Assembly: GCF_042427745.1 (NCBI RefSeq)
Contig: NZ_JBHMFA010000001.1
Source: Algibacter miyuki
GTDB lineage: Bacteria > Bacteroidota > Bacteroidia > Flavobacteriales > Flavobacteriaceae
Direction: 5' to 3' (one strand)
DNA length: 64,000 bases
This document shows positions 1-8,598 of the stretch, piece by piece; position 1 is the first letter of the stretch; every line of letters begins with the position of its first letter. Under the pieces are notes generated by a model. The model was not told where the DNA came from. It saw nothing but the letters and a program-made list of their open reading frames with translations, and did not search any database. Made by a program: the position numbers and the translations under genes.

Positions 1-139
1 TTTAAGATATTTCACTTTAAAAACCCCATAAACACTATGCTATTGATTTTTTTAAAAAAACAAAGCTATCGCTTTAAAAACGGACGATTTAAGACGTTGT
101 AGTGGTAATGTCGTGGTGATAAAATGAGTTGTCGTGTTA

Positions 140-2908
140 CTAGAAGTTTAACATATAGTTAACAAGCCCACTATCGTGTTCTAAATTCAATTTTTTTCGT
201 AATCGGTACCGTTTAGTTTCGACACTTTTAGTTGAAATATTAAGTAAAGGTGCCATTTCTTTGGAAGATAAATTCAACCTCAAATAAGCACAAAAACGCA
301 AATCGTTAGGAGTTAAATCAGGATGTGCTTTTTTAATTTTGTCTAAAAACCCTTTGTCTGCATTATTGAAAGCTTTCTCAAAAAACGACCAATCTTTAGC
401 GTCGTTCAGGTTACTATCTATCAATTTTATGGCCTCAATATTATCTGATCCCTTTGTGTTTTTAATTTCTTTTTTAATCTTATTTAAAACCTTATTCTTA
501 TTAATGATACTCATTGTAGAAATAGCCAACTCTCTATTTTTACTTTCAATATCTTGATTAAGCTTTTCATTATTAATTTGCATAATCAAACGTTCATTTT
601 CTAATTGTTCTTGCTTAAATTTATTAACATAATGGCGCTTATAAGCTTTATGCGTTATAAAAATAATAATTAGAAGCAGTAGAAAATAAAGTAGCAACGC
701 CGTATTAGTTAAATACCAAGGTCGTTTTACTGTAAAGCTATAAGTTGTGGTATTTTTAGATAAATTATTACCAATTTTAGCACGCACTTTAAAGGTATAA
801 TCGCCAAAGTTTAGATTTTCAAAAGTGACCCGAGTATCTCCCGACCATTTGCTCCACTTTTCGGTATGACCTTCTAACATGTATTGATATTTTACATCAA
901 CATATGTCTCATATTCTGGTACAGCATAACCAAAAGCTAAGACTCCATAATTATGATTAAAAAGTCCTTCGGAATCTAGCACCTGACTTATCAACTCATC
1001 GTCGATGGTTTTTAATTCCACAGTGTTTAAATGTATTAAATAATCGGACTCTTTATTAATATCATTCAAATTTAAAGTGATATAACCATTTGCCGTTCCT
1101 AGAATATAAGTATTCGGGTTGGTTATGGATATATTCTCGAAACCTAAAACACCTTTTCTATATTTCGAAGGAATAGAAATAGTCTTTACAATTGGAGTAT
1201 TGGTAACATCGTCGTTTTCAATATAACTTATATTATCTTTTGAGAATGTCCAAAGTTTTCCAGCTTCATCAACCACCAATTTTCCTGAAATATAATCTGA
1301 AGCATTAATTGTTGAACTTAAAACAGAATCTTTTTCAAATTTCTGAAGTGTTTCATTATACCCAAAAACACCTTCATCAGAAGCATAAAGCATCCTGTTT
1401 TTATATCGTATTAAACTAGAGTTTTCACCAAGTTGCAAATCCGTTTCCATATCGCGTTTTTCAACTTGCGTTAAACTATCGTTCAATTTCAACTTAAAAA
1501 CACCTTTGTATTCGTGACTTACCCAAACTTGATTTTTATTATTAATTTCGAAATAGCGCGACGAATTTTTAAAACTTTTAATTTTATTTCTAACCTGCCA
1601 AGTATTGTTTTTATTCTCAAGAATTAAAAGTCCGCTATAGTTCCCCTGAAGTAAAAGATGATCCTGATTAGGTATTGTTTTAAAACCCCAAGCCCCTAAG
1701 GTGTTACTTATTTTAATAGCCAAGTTATCTTCTATTAAAAAGGTGCCAAAATGATGACCACAAAATAGATAGCTATCGTTTAAATTAAACAAATCCCACA
1801 CTTGCCCCGCTGTACCTTCAATAAATTTAAAAGCATCATTAACTTGATGCAAACCACGGTAAAACAAACCTTGGTTTGTCCCAATATAGAGGTTATCTTT
1901 AAATACTTTAGTTGTGTAAACAGTACCCAAAACACCCTCGTAATCTATAAATGTATTGATTGAAGATTTCACATTTATACAATTAATACCATTATCCAAA
2001 CCTGCCCATACATTGTGCTCAACATCTTCAAACAACGACAAAACCGTATTATTTGTTAATCCTGTTTTTTGAGTTATTTGATATTTAATATCGCCATTGG
2101 CCTGAAGGTGAATAATACCATCCGAAATAGTACCAATAACCAGGCTTCCATCTTTCAGTTGAAGACTGCTAAACACATCAATATCTTTAAGTAAAAGGTC
2201 TGCGGAAGTTTCCCAGGCCACAAGCTGCTCGTTCTCATATTTAAAAAAACCAGAACTTCGAGTAACAAGCATTAAGCTTTGTTGGCTTTCAAAAACGTAG
2301 ATTACCCGTTCAGTTTTTAAAATAGGATGATCTATAACTAATTTTGGTTTTCCATTTTCGACAACAAAAACACCTTCGTTAGCAACATGGTAATAAATTT
2401 TGTTGTTTACTTTGAAAACCTTATAAATATTATGTGTGGTAGAAATTATTTTAAAGGATTCTGTTAACGTATTATAAAAATAAATACGGCTACTAGACTG
2501 AAAAACAACCCATTCATTATAATCTAAAATATTCCAAATTTGTTCATCTTTTAAAACATTTTCAGCCAGTTTATTGACTAAAGAAGTATAAATGAGAACG
2601 CCGAATTCGTTTTTTTTCCAAAAACCAAATTCGGCGTAACATCCTGTATATATTTTATCTCCTATAGCATTTACTGCGCGAATAATGGTTTTGTTAGGAG
2701 AGTTATATGTGGTCCATTCAGCACCATTATACACCAAAAGCCCTTTATTATTAGCGACATAAATAAACTGATTTTCACCTTGAGAAACCATCCAATTCTG
2801 GTTATCTCCTATATAATGATCGGTTGTAAATTTTTCAATAGGTGGTAATTCTTGACTAAAAGCCAAAAAGCCACACACTAATAGAAAAAAGGACTTTATA
2901 ATTTTCAT
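140..2908 (-). CDS. Membrane-bound propeller/Y_Y_Y/LuxR-type sensor-regulator
   Basis: A 922-residue one-component sensor-regulator of a type common in Bacteroidota. Residues 1-19 look like a signal peptide. Residues about 20-640 are WD/Kelch-like propeller repeats of the Reg_prop kind, and a Y_Y_Y (triple tyrosine) domain sits at about 660-725. One membrane helix lies near 732-757, followed by a charged coiled coil (about 765-815) and a C-terminal helix-turn-helix of the LuxR/GerE type (about 860-915, with SSKEMAPLLNISTKSVETKR). There is no histidine kinase domain, so the sensor is joined directly to the DNA-binding end across the membrane. It starts 22 bases after the glpF stop and is probably the last gene of the glp operon, so a link to glycerol or a glycerol-containing ligand is plausible but inferred. 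The ligand is unknown. Confidence 0.85.
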   Translation of the reverse strand: MKIIKSFFLLVCGFLAFSQELPPIEKFTTDHYIGDNQNWMVSQGENQFIYVANNKGLLVYNGAEWTTYNSPNKTIIRAVNAIGDKIYTGCYAEFGFWKKNEFGVLIYTSLVNKLAENVLKDEQIWNILDYNEWVVFQSSSRIYFYNTLTESFKIISTTHNIYKVFKVNNKIYYHVANEGVFVVENGKPKLVIDHPILKTERVIYVFESQQSLMLVTRSSGFFKYENEQLVAWETSADLLLKDIDVFSSLQLKDGSLVIGTISDGIIHLQANGDIKYQITQKTGLTNNTVLSLFEDVEHNVWAGLDNGINCINVKSSINTFIDYEGVLGTVYTTKVFKDNLYIGTNQGLFYRGLHQVNDAFKFIEGTAGQVWDLFNLNDSYLFCGHHFGTFLIEDNLAIKISNTLGAWGFKTIPNQDHLLLQGNYSGLLILENKNNTWQVRNKIKSFKNSSRYFEINNKNQVWVSHEYKGVFKLKLNDSLTQVEKRDMETDLQLGENSSLIRYKNRMLYASDEGVFGYNETLQKFEKDSVLSSTINASDYISGKLVVDEAGKLWTFSKDNISYIENDDVTNTPIVKTISIPSKYRKGVLGFENISITNPNTYILGTANGYITLNLNDINKESDYLIHLNTVELKTIDDELISQVLDSEGLFNHNYGVLAFGYAVPEYETYVDVKYQYMLEGHTEKWSKWSGDTRVTFENLNFGDYTFKVRAKIGNNLSKNTTTYSFTVKRPWYLTNTALLLYFLLLLIIIFITHKAYKRHYVNKFKQEQLENERLIMQINNEKLNQDIESKNRELAISTMSIINKNKVLNKIKKEIKNTKGSDNIEAIKLIDSNLNDAKDWSFFEKAFNNADKGFLDKIKKAHPDLTPNDLRFCAYLRLNLSSKEMAPLLNISTKSVETKRYRLRKKLNLEHDSGLVNYMLNF

Positions 2909-2930
2909 TTTTTCAATAAAGAAAGCATTT

Positions 2931-3659
2931 TCAAGACAGCGCTAACATCAATAAGGCTGCTAAACAAGCTCCTGTAATAGGTCCTAAAACAGGAATCCAA
3001 GCATACCCCCAATCGCTAGAGGCTTTATTTTTAATAGGTAACAAGGCGTGCATAATTCGCGGTCCTAAATCTCGCGCTGGATTAATAGCATATCCCGTTG
3101 TACCCCCTAATGAAAGCCCAATAGACCACACTAAAAAAGCAACCGGCAACGCCCCTAAAGAACCCAATCCAATTACGCTCCCCGTTTCTGTTATACTCGC
3201 ATTTGTAAAATACAATATAGCAAATATAAGCACAAAAGTCCCTAGGGCTTCACTAAAAAAGTTAGAAACCGTATGCTTTATAGCCGGGGCCGTACAAAAC
3301 ACAGCTTTCTTTGCACCGCCGTCTTCCGTAACGTCAAAATGCACTTTATAAAACAGCCAAACCATAGTTGCTCCTAACATGGCACCCAACATCTGAGCCA
3401 AAAGATACATAGGCACATCTGTCCAAGGGAATTTTCCAGCGACCGCCAAGCTAATACTTACGGCCGGATTTATATGAGCACCACTATACGGCCCTGCAAT
3501 AACAACGGCTACGTAAACAGCCAACGCCCAACCTGTGGTAATTACAATCCAACCACTATTATTACCTATTGTTTTATTCAATACTACGTTTGCAACAACA
3601 CCACCTCCTAATAAAATAAGTATGGCTGTTCCTATAATTTCTGCTATAAATGGAGTCAT
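2931..3659 (-). CDS. glpF: Glycerol uptake facilitator (MIP/aquaporin family)
   Basis: A 242-residue polytopic membrane protein of the MIP family, which lets glycerol diffuse across the inner membrane. Both NPA signatures are present: INPAVS near residue 64 and INPARD near 195, the latter with the Arg of the selectivity filter and the Asp typical of glycerol-conducting members. Length fits the family. It lies 15 bases downstream of glpK and upstream of the sensor-regulator, all in one direction. With glpD and glpK it makes a complete uptake, phosphorylation and oxidation route for glycerol. Confidence 0.93.
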   Translation of the reverse strand: MTPFIAEIIGTAILILLGGGVVANVVLNKTIGNNSGWIVITTGWALAVYVAVVIAGPYSGAHINPAVSISLAVAGKFPWTDVPMYLLAQMLGAMLGATMVWLFYKVHFDVTEDGGAKKAVFCTAPAIKHTVSNFFSEALGTFVLIFAILYFTNASITETGSVIGLGSLGALPVAFLVWSIGLSLGGTTGYAINPARDLGPRIMHALLPIKNKASSDWGYAWIPVLGPITGACLAALLMLALS

Positions 3660-3674
3660 AGTTTTATTTTTAAT

Positions 3675-5168
3675 TTAAGATTTAGTCCAGTACTCTAAAG
3701 CATCAATGGCCTTATACCAGCCTTTAATATCTTTATCAACAACATCTCGTTCCGTGCAGGGTTTAAATTGTTGATCGACTTGCCATATTTCTTGAATTTC
3801 TTGAGGATTATCCCAATACCCTACAGCCAAACCTGCTAAAAAAGCAGCTCCCATAGCCGTAGTTTCTACAATTTTCGGACGTACCGTTTCAGTATTTAAA
3901 ACATCCGATTGAAATTGCATAAGCATATCATTTACCGTTGCTCCACCATCTACTCGTAATTCTTTAATTGAAATTCCAGAATCGGCTTCCATCGCTTTTA
4001 AAACATCCATAGTTTGATATGCAATAGATTCTACTGCTGCTCTAGCAATATGCGCATCTGTACTTCCGCGAGTTAAACCAAATATAGTGCCTTGCGCTTG
4101 CTGATTCCAATGTGGCGCACCTAAACCTGCAAATGCGGGTACAAAATAAACGCCTTCGGAACTTGAAACCGAACTCGCTAAAGTTTCAACATCAGATGAA
4201 TTTCTTATAATTTTCAAACTATCTCTTAACCATTGCACCACAGCGCCAGCAATAAAAATACTGCCTTCTAAAGCATAAGTTGTTTTTCCGTTTATTTTCC
4301 AGGCTACAGTAGTTAGTAAATTGTTTTTTGAAACTATAGGTTTATCACCAATATTCATTAACATGAAACACCCTGTACCGTAAGTATTTTTCACCATGCC
4401 AGGTTTGGTACACATTTGCCCAAACAACGCCGCTTGCTGATCGCCAGCAATACCTGCAATAGGAATATTTGCATCATAAAAAGTAGATTTTGTACGTCCG
4501 TAAATCTCGCTAGATTCTTTAACTTCAGGAAGCATGCTTTTCGGAATGGTTAATAATTCCAACAACTCATCATCCCATGCCATAGTATTTATATTAAACA
4601 TCAAGGTACGTGAGGCATTGGTAACATCGGTAATATGTTGCTCACCTTTAGTGAAATTCCACACCAACCAACTATCGATAGTTCCTAAAAGCAAGTCGCC
4701 AGCTTCTGCTTTTTCTCTAGCGCCTTCAACATGATCTAAAATCCATTTTACTTTTGTTCCAGAGAAATACGAATCGATAACCAATCCTGTTTTTTCCCTT
4801 ATCAATTTTTCACGACCTTCTTTTTTGAGCGTATCGCAATATTCAGATGTTCTCTTATCTTGCCAAACAATAGCGTTATAAACAGGTTGCCCCGTATTTT
4901 TATCCCAAACAACAACGGTTTCACGCTGATTCGTGATACCAATAGCGGCAATATTTTCAACATTTAAACCTTTTTTCGCGATAGCTTCCGCAGCAACACC
5001 TGCTTGTGAAGACCAAATTTCTAAAGGATCATGTTCGACCCATCCTGGTTTTGGAAAAAACTGCATAAACTCCTTTTGAGCTACCGACACAATGCTTCCT
5101 TTTTTATCAAAAACAATGGCTCTAGAACTCGTTGTTCCTTGATCTAAAGCTAAGATGTACTTTTTCAT
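3675..5168 (-). CDS. glpK: Glycerol kinase
   Basis: A 497-residue FGGY-family kinase that phosphorylates glycerol to sn-glycerol 3-phosphate with ATP in the cytoplasm. The N-terminal phosphate loop LDQGTTSSRAIVFD is at residues 8-21. The central GIAGDQQAALFGQ and the C-terminal GGATVNDMLMQFQSD motifs are intact. The length is that of canonical GlpK. It follows glpD after an 82-base gap and precedes glpF by 15 bases. Confidence 0.97.
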   Translation of the reverse strand: MKKYILALDQGTTSSRAIVFDKKGSIVSVAQKEFMQFFPKPGWVEHDPLEIWSSQAGVAAEAIAKKGLNVENIAAIGITNQRETVVVWDKNTGQPVYNAIVWQDKRTSEYCDTLKKEGREKLIREKTGLVIDSYFSGTKVKWILDHVEGAREKAEAGDLLLGTIDSWLVWNFTKGEQHITDVTNASRTLMFNINTMAWDDELLELLTIPKSMLPEVKESSEIYGRTKSTFYDANIPIAGIAGDQQAALFGQMCTKPGMVKNTYGTGCFMLMNIGDKPIVSKNNLLTTVAWKINGKTTYALEGSIFIAGAVVQWLRDSLKIIRNSSDVETLASSVSSSEGVYFVPAFAGLGAPHWNQQAQGTIFGLTRGSTDAHIARAAVESIAYQTMDVLKAMEADSGISIKELRVDGGATVNDMLMQFQSDVLNTETVRPKIVETTAMGAAFLAGLAVGYWDNPQEIQEIWQVDQQFKPCTERDVVDKDIKGWYKAIDALEYWTKS

Positions 5169-5250
5169 AAATTTTAGTTTAGCGTATTATTTATTTAGTG
5201 GTGTATTGGTTTGATTTCTTTATTGATTGGTTAGATCGAAATCTTATTTT

Positions 5251-6825
5251 TTAATCATCTATAGATATTACGTAATGCGAAGCCACTTTTACAAAGCTAG
5301 AAATTTGCTCTTGTCTCCACGTATCATCTTTCTGAAGTTCTTCTGCCAAAATGGAAGCCACAACAGGAGCTATTTCAATAGCTGCTTGAGCATCTAAAAA
5401 CAGAACTCTTACCCGTCTTGCTAGAACATCTTCAATAGTTCTGGCCATTTCATTTCTAACAGCCCAAACAACTTCTGCTTTGGTAAATTCTAATCTTGGG
5501 TGTAATGTTTCGCCTAATTCTGGAGACGCTTCAATCAATGTTTTTATACTACTTCGGTCGGTTCCATAAATATACAAATGCTCTGATCTATCAACAGGAC
5601 CATTGGAGCCGTGAATACGTAAATCTTGCGTTTTGCATTTGACTTGAGGTAGTTTCCCTAGTGCCATGGCTTTATTCATGGCATCTTGAGCCATACGTCT
5701 ATAGGTGGTCCATTTCCCCCCTGTTATGGTGATCAATCCTGAATTGGACACAATAATCTTATGACTTCTAGATATTTCTTTTGTTTTTTCCGACTTATCG
5801 TTTGATGCCGCCAACGGTCTTAAACCCGCAAACATACTTAACACATCTTTTTTACTGACTGTTTTCGTTAAATACCGATTTGCAGTTTCTAATATAAAAT
5901 CGATTTCCTTATCTAACGCTTTAGGCTCTAAACTATGGCTATCCAAAAGCGTATCGGTAGTTCCAACCACCGCCCTATTATGCCATGGCACTAAAAACAA
6001 GACCCTGCCATCATCCGTTTTTGGGATCATGATTGCATCATTTCCGGGTAAAAAAGATTTATCTAAAACAAGATGTATTCCTTGGCTTGGTCTAATTCTA
6101 TTTTTAGCCGTGGCATCGTCCATTTTTAAAACCTCATCAGTAAAAACACCTGTAGCATTAATCACCACATTTGCATTTACTGAATAAAACTCGTCAGTTT
6201 CCGTATCCTGAGCCATAACACCATTAATTAAACCTACATCATTTTTCAATAACTTTTTAACTTTGAAATGATTAAGCACCACAGCACCTTGCTCAATAGC
6301 CGTTTGCGCAATATTAACCGCCAATCGAGAATCGTCAAATTGCCCGTCATGATATACCACGCCACCTTTTAAATTATCTTGTTTTATAGTTCCTAAACGG
6401 GTTTCTGTTTCGTTTTTTGAAATTCTAACCGATTTTCCAAAACTCAACTTCCCTGATAGAAAATCGTACACTTTTAAACCTACCGTATAAAAAAAGTTGT
6501 CCCACCATTTATAGTTCGGAATAATAAAAGACTGATTACTCACTAAATGCGAGGCATTTTTCAGCATTAACCCTCTTTCATATAACGCCTCTCTTACTAA
6601 ATCAACATTTCCTTGTGCTAGATAACGCACACCACCATGTACTAATTTAGTACTTCGGCTAGATGTTCCTTTTGCAAAATCTACCTGCTCTAAAAGCAAG
6701 GTTTTAAACCCGCGAGATGCACTATCTAAAGCAACGCCCAAACCTGTAGCACCCCCACCGATAACAATAACATCAAATTGAGTATTCGCTTTTAACTTAT
6801 CGATTAATGTCTTTCTTTTAAACAA
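5251..6825 (-). CDS. glpD: Aerobic glycerol-3-phosphate dehydrogenase
   Basis: A 524-residue FAD-dependent glycerol-3-phosphate dehydrogenase, which oxidises glycerol 3-phosphate to dihydroxyacetone phosphate and passes electrons to the quinone pool at the inner membrane. The dinucleotide-binding motif GGGATGLG is at about residues 22-29. The ATSRSTK-like segment (GTSSRSTKLVHGG) and the C-terminal DAO_C region are present. It is the first gene of a leftward operon and diverges from the DeoR-family regulator across 155 bases that hold a candidate operator. Confidence 0.96.
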   Translation of the reverse strand: MFKRKTLIDKLKANTQFDVIVIGGGATGLGVALDSASRGFKTLLLEQVDFAKGTSSRSTKLVHGGVRYLAQGNVDLVREALYERGLMLKNASHLVSNQSFIIPNYKWWDNFFYTVGLKVYDFLSGKLSFGKSVRISKNETETRLGTIKQDNLKGGVVYHDGQFDDSRLAVNIAQTAIEQGAVVLNHFKVKKLLKNDVGLINGVMAQDTETDEFYSVNANVVINATGVFTDEVLKMDDATAKNRIRPSQGIHLVLDKSFLPGNDAIMIPKTDDGRVLFLVPWHNRAVVGTTDTLLDSHSLEPKALDKEIDFILETANRYLTKTVSKKDVLSMFAGLRPLAASNDKSEKTKEISRSHKIIVSNSGLITITGGKWTTYRRMAQDAMNKAMALGKLPQVKCKTQDLRIHGSNGPVDRSEHLYIYGTDRSSIKTLIEASPELGETLHPRLEFTKAEVVWAVRNEMARTIEDVLARRVRVLFLDAQAAIEIAPVVASILAEELQKDDTWRQEQISSFVKVASHYVISIDD

Positions 6826-6864
6826 AATGTATTGTTTTTAGTTTTGATTAATTTTATTTCACTC

Positions 6865-6872
6865 CAAAAATA
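6865..6872 (-). promoter_or_regulatory. Candidate -7 element of the glpD operon promoter
   Basis: On the minus strand this reads TATTTTTG, matching the Bacteroidota TAnnTTTG consensus, 40 bases upstream of the glpD start. The CGAAAC repeat block (6887-6908) lies where the -33 region should be, so a repressor bound there would block this promoter. Assigned by pattern only. Confidence 0.4.
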
Positions 6873-6886
6873 CAAAAACAAAATAC

Positions 6887-6908
6887 AAAACGAAACAAAA
6901 CGAAACTT
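6887..6908. promoter_or_regulatory. Candidate GlpR/DeoR operator, upstream copy
   Basis: Two tandem AAAACGAAAC units followed by TT. Bases 6892-6908 (GAAACAAAACGAAACTT) recur exactly at 7783-7799, just after the DeoR-family gene. DeoR-family repressors often bind several sites around their own gene. Placed between glpD and the regulator, overlapping the expected -33 region of the glpD promoter. Confidence 0.45.
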
Positions 6909-6967
6909 ATTTTTAATTAAAACTCTTAATTACTAGATTACACTACTTCATTTACTTTCATTTTATT

Positions 6968-6975
6968 TATATTTG
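6968..6975 (+). promoter_or_regulatory. -7 promoter element of the glp repressor gene
   Basis: TATATTTG fits the TAnnTTTG consensus and ends only 5 bases before the ATG at 6981. Transcription would begin at or beside the start codon, implying a leaderless or nearly leaderless mRNA. Confidence 0.5.
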
Positions 6976-6980
6976 TTGCC

Positions 6981-7733
6981 ATGCAAAGACACGAGTATAT
7001 CCTAAAGAAATTAGCTTCGAAAAAACATATTGAGGTTCTAGAGCTATGCGAAACCCTGAAAGTTTCAGCTGTAACTATTAGAAAAGACTTAAAACTTCTA
7101 GAAGAAAAAGGCCTACTATTTAGAACCCATGGCGGTGCATCTTTAGAAAGCCCATATATAAATGAAAAGGCGGTAATTGATAAAGAAAAAATTTCTGTTG
7201 AAGAAAAAAACGGTATTGCTCAAGCGGCAGCACAACGCATTAACGAAAATGACTCTATAATGATTGCCTCCGGAACTACGGTTCAGGCGCTTTCAAAATT
7301 TATAAAGCCAAAAAACAAACTCACAGTAATCACCTCATCATTATATGTGGTTCTACACTTAATTCACGATAAAAATATCGAAATACTCCAGCTTGGCGGT
7401 TATGTTCGGCATAGTTCTGCATCGGTTATTGGCGCATACACCACCCATATTTTAAATAACATTTCGTGTAGCAAACTTTTTTTAGGTGTCGATGGTATTG
7501 ATTTTGAATACGGCTTATCCACAACAAATTTAGAAGAAGCACAACTGAACCAGAAAATGCTAGAGGCCGCTCAAAAAATTATTGTTTTAGCAGATTCTAC
7601 CAAGTTTGGAAAAAAGAGTTTTGCCAAAATTTGCAATATAAATCGTATCGACGAAATTATAACCGACAGTGGCATTTCTGCATCTAACAAGAGGAAACTA
7701 GAAGAAAAAGGCGTAAAAGTAACGGTTGTTTAA
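6981..7733 (+). CDS. glpR: DeoR/GlpR-family transcriptional repressor
   Basis: A 250-residue DeoR-family regulator. Residues 1-57 form the winged helix-turn-helix (VLELCETLKVSAVTIRKDLK) with the family RTHGGA motif near 48-53. The rest is the sugar-phosphate-binding DeoRC domain (ASGTTVQALSKFI near 92-104 and ADSTKFGKKSFAKI near 206-219). These regulators respond to phosphorylated sugars or polyols, and its position divergent from glpD-glpK-glpF points to glycerol 3-phosphate as effector (inferred). Matching GAAAC-rich repeats flank the gene on both sides, suggesting autoregulation as well as control of glpD. Confidence 0.88.
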   Translation: MQRHEYILKKLASKKHIEVLELCETLKVSAVTIRKDLKLLEEKGLLFRTHGGASLESPYINEKAVIDKEKISVEEKNGIAQAAAQRINENDSIMIASGTTVQALSKFIKPKNKLTVITSSLYVVLHLIHDKNIEILQLGGYVRHSSASVIGAYTTHILNNISCSKLFLGVDGIDFEYGLSTTNLEEAQLNQKMLEAAQKIIVLADSTKFGKKSFAKICNINRIDEIITDSGISASNKRKLEEKGVKVTVV

Positions 7734-7770
7734 ATAGGACTTCTTCACGCCTAACAAAAACGACTTTATT

Positions 7771-7799
7771 AAGTTTCAAAATGAAACAAAACGAAACTT
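7771..7799. promoter_or_regulatory. Candidate GlpR/DeoR operator, downstream copy
   Basis: AAGTTTC (7771-7777) and GAAACTT (7793-7799) form an inverted repeat, and GTTTC-AAAAT-GAAAC (7773-7787) is a tighter palindrome within it. Bases 7783-7799 are identical to 6892-6908 upstream of the repressor gene. The site lies between the repressor gene and the exported protein at 7933, so that gene may belong to the same regulon. Confidence 0.45.
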
Positions 7800-7932
7800 C
7801 ACACTATTACAATATATCACTAAACGTTAGCTGTTTAAAACATTCAAATCAAAAAAAAGCTTCTTACAAACAAAACTCAACCCAGTATTTTTAAATATAT
7901 TAGCACTCAATAAAACAATTTAAACCCCATTT

Positions 7933-8544
7933 ATGAAAAAACTTATTTCGCTTGGTTTAATACTAGGCTGTGTGCTTTTTGGCTATGCTCAAAAAATGAA
8001 AATAGTAAAAGGCAATTTCGATTTTATTAAAAACGAAAAATCTATCAATGTAGAATTTGACTATTCCAACACTAAATACTTCAAAAAAAATCTAACTAAT
8101 GATGAATACGTTAAAGAACGTTATGCTGATTTAGAAGAAAAAGGCAAAGGAAAAGGAAAAGCATGGCTAAAACAATGGGAAGCTAGCCCGGATTTAATTT
8201 ATGAAACTAAGTTTTTAGAACTTATGAATCGTGATTTATATACAGAAAAAGGCGTTTCTTTTGAAGAAGATTTAACAGATGCTAAATACACACTTATTTT
8301 AGAAACCGTATGGGTTTATCCGGGATGGAATGCTGCCGTAATGAGACAACCTGCAAAATTAACAACCTTAATAAAGTTTGTTGAAACGGCTAACAGAGAC
8401 AACGTATTGGTAGAAATTACAAGTAAAGATGCTCCCGGAAATAGATTTGGCGGCACTTTTAGTAACGAAGACCGTATTGGTGAAGGTTATGCTAAAACAG
8501 GTAAAACCTTATCTAAACTTATCATGAAAAAAGCGTTTAAATAA
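7933..8544 (+). CDS. Exported protein of unknown function
   Basis: A 203-residue protein with a clear signal peptide (residues 1-19, ending FGYAQ, an AxQ-type cleavage site common in flavobacteria). No lipobox and no internal membrane helix. The mature part is charged, with a lysine/glycine-rich stretch (KGKGKGKAW near 72-80). I do not recognise the family; similar exported proteins of about 200 residues are widespread in Bacteroidota without assigned role. It lies downstream of the glp repressor and 134 bases after the second candidate operator, and ends at a shared terminator with the convergent flavoenzyme gene. Confidence 0.75.
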   Translation: MKKLISLGLILGCVLFGYAQKMKIVKGNFDFIKNEKSINVEFDYSNTKYFKKNLTNDEYVKERYADLEEKGKGKGKAWLKQWEASPDLIYETKFLELMNRDLYTEKGVSFEEDLTDAKYTLILETVWVYPGWNAAVMRQPAKLTTLIKFVETANRDNVLVEITSKDAPGNRFGGTFSNEDRIGEGYAKTGKTLSKLIMKKAFK

Positions 8545-8567
8545 AACAATTAAAGGCTCAGTTTTTC

Positions 8568-8598
8568 AAAGGTGAATAATTTAAAATTATTCACCTTT
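8568..8598. terminator. Bidirectional intrinsic terminator
   Basis: A 13-bp stem, AAAGGTGAATAAT (8568-8580) pairing with ATTATTCACCTTT (8586-8598), with a 5-base loop and T-runs on each strand. It serves both the rightward gene ending at 8544 and the leftward gene whose stop codon (8587-8589) lies inside the hairpin. Confidence 0.8.
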
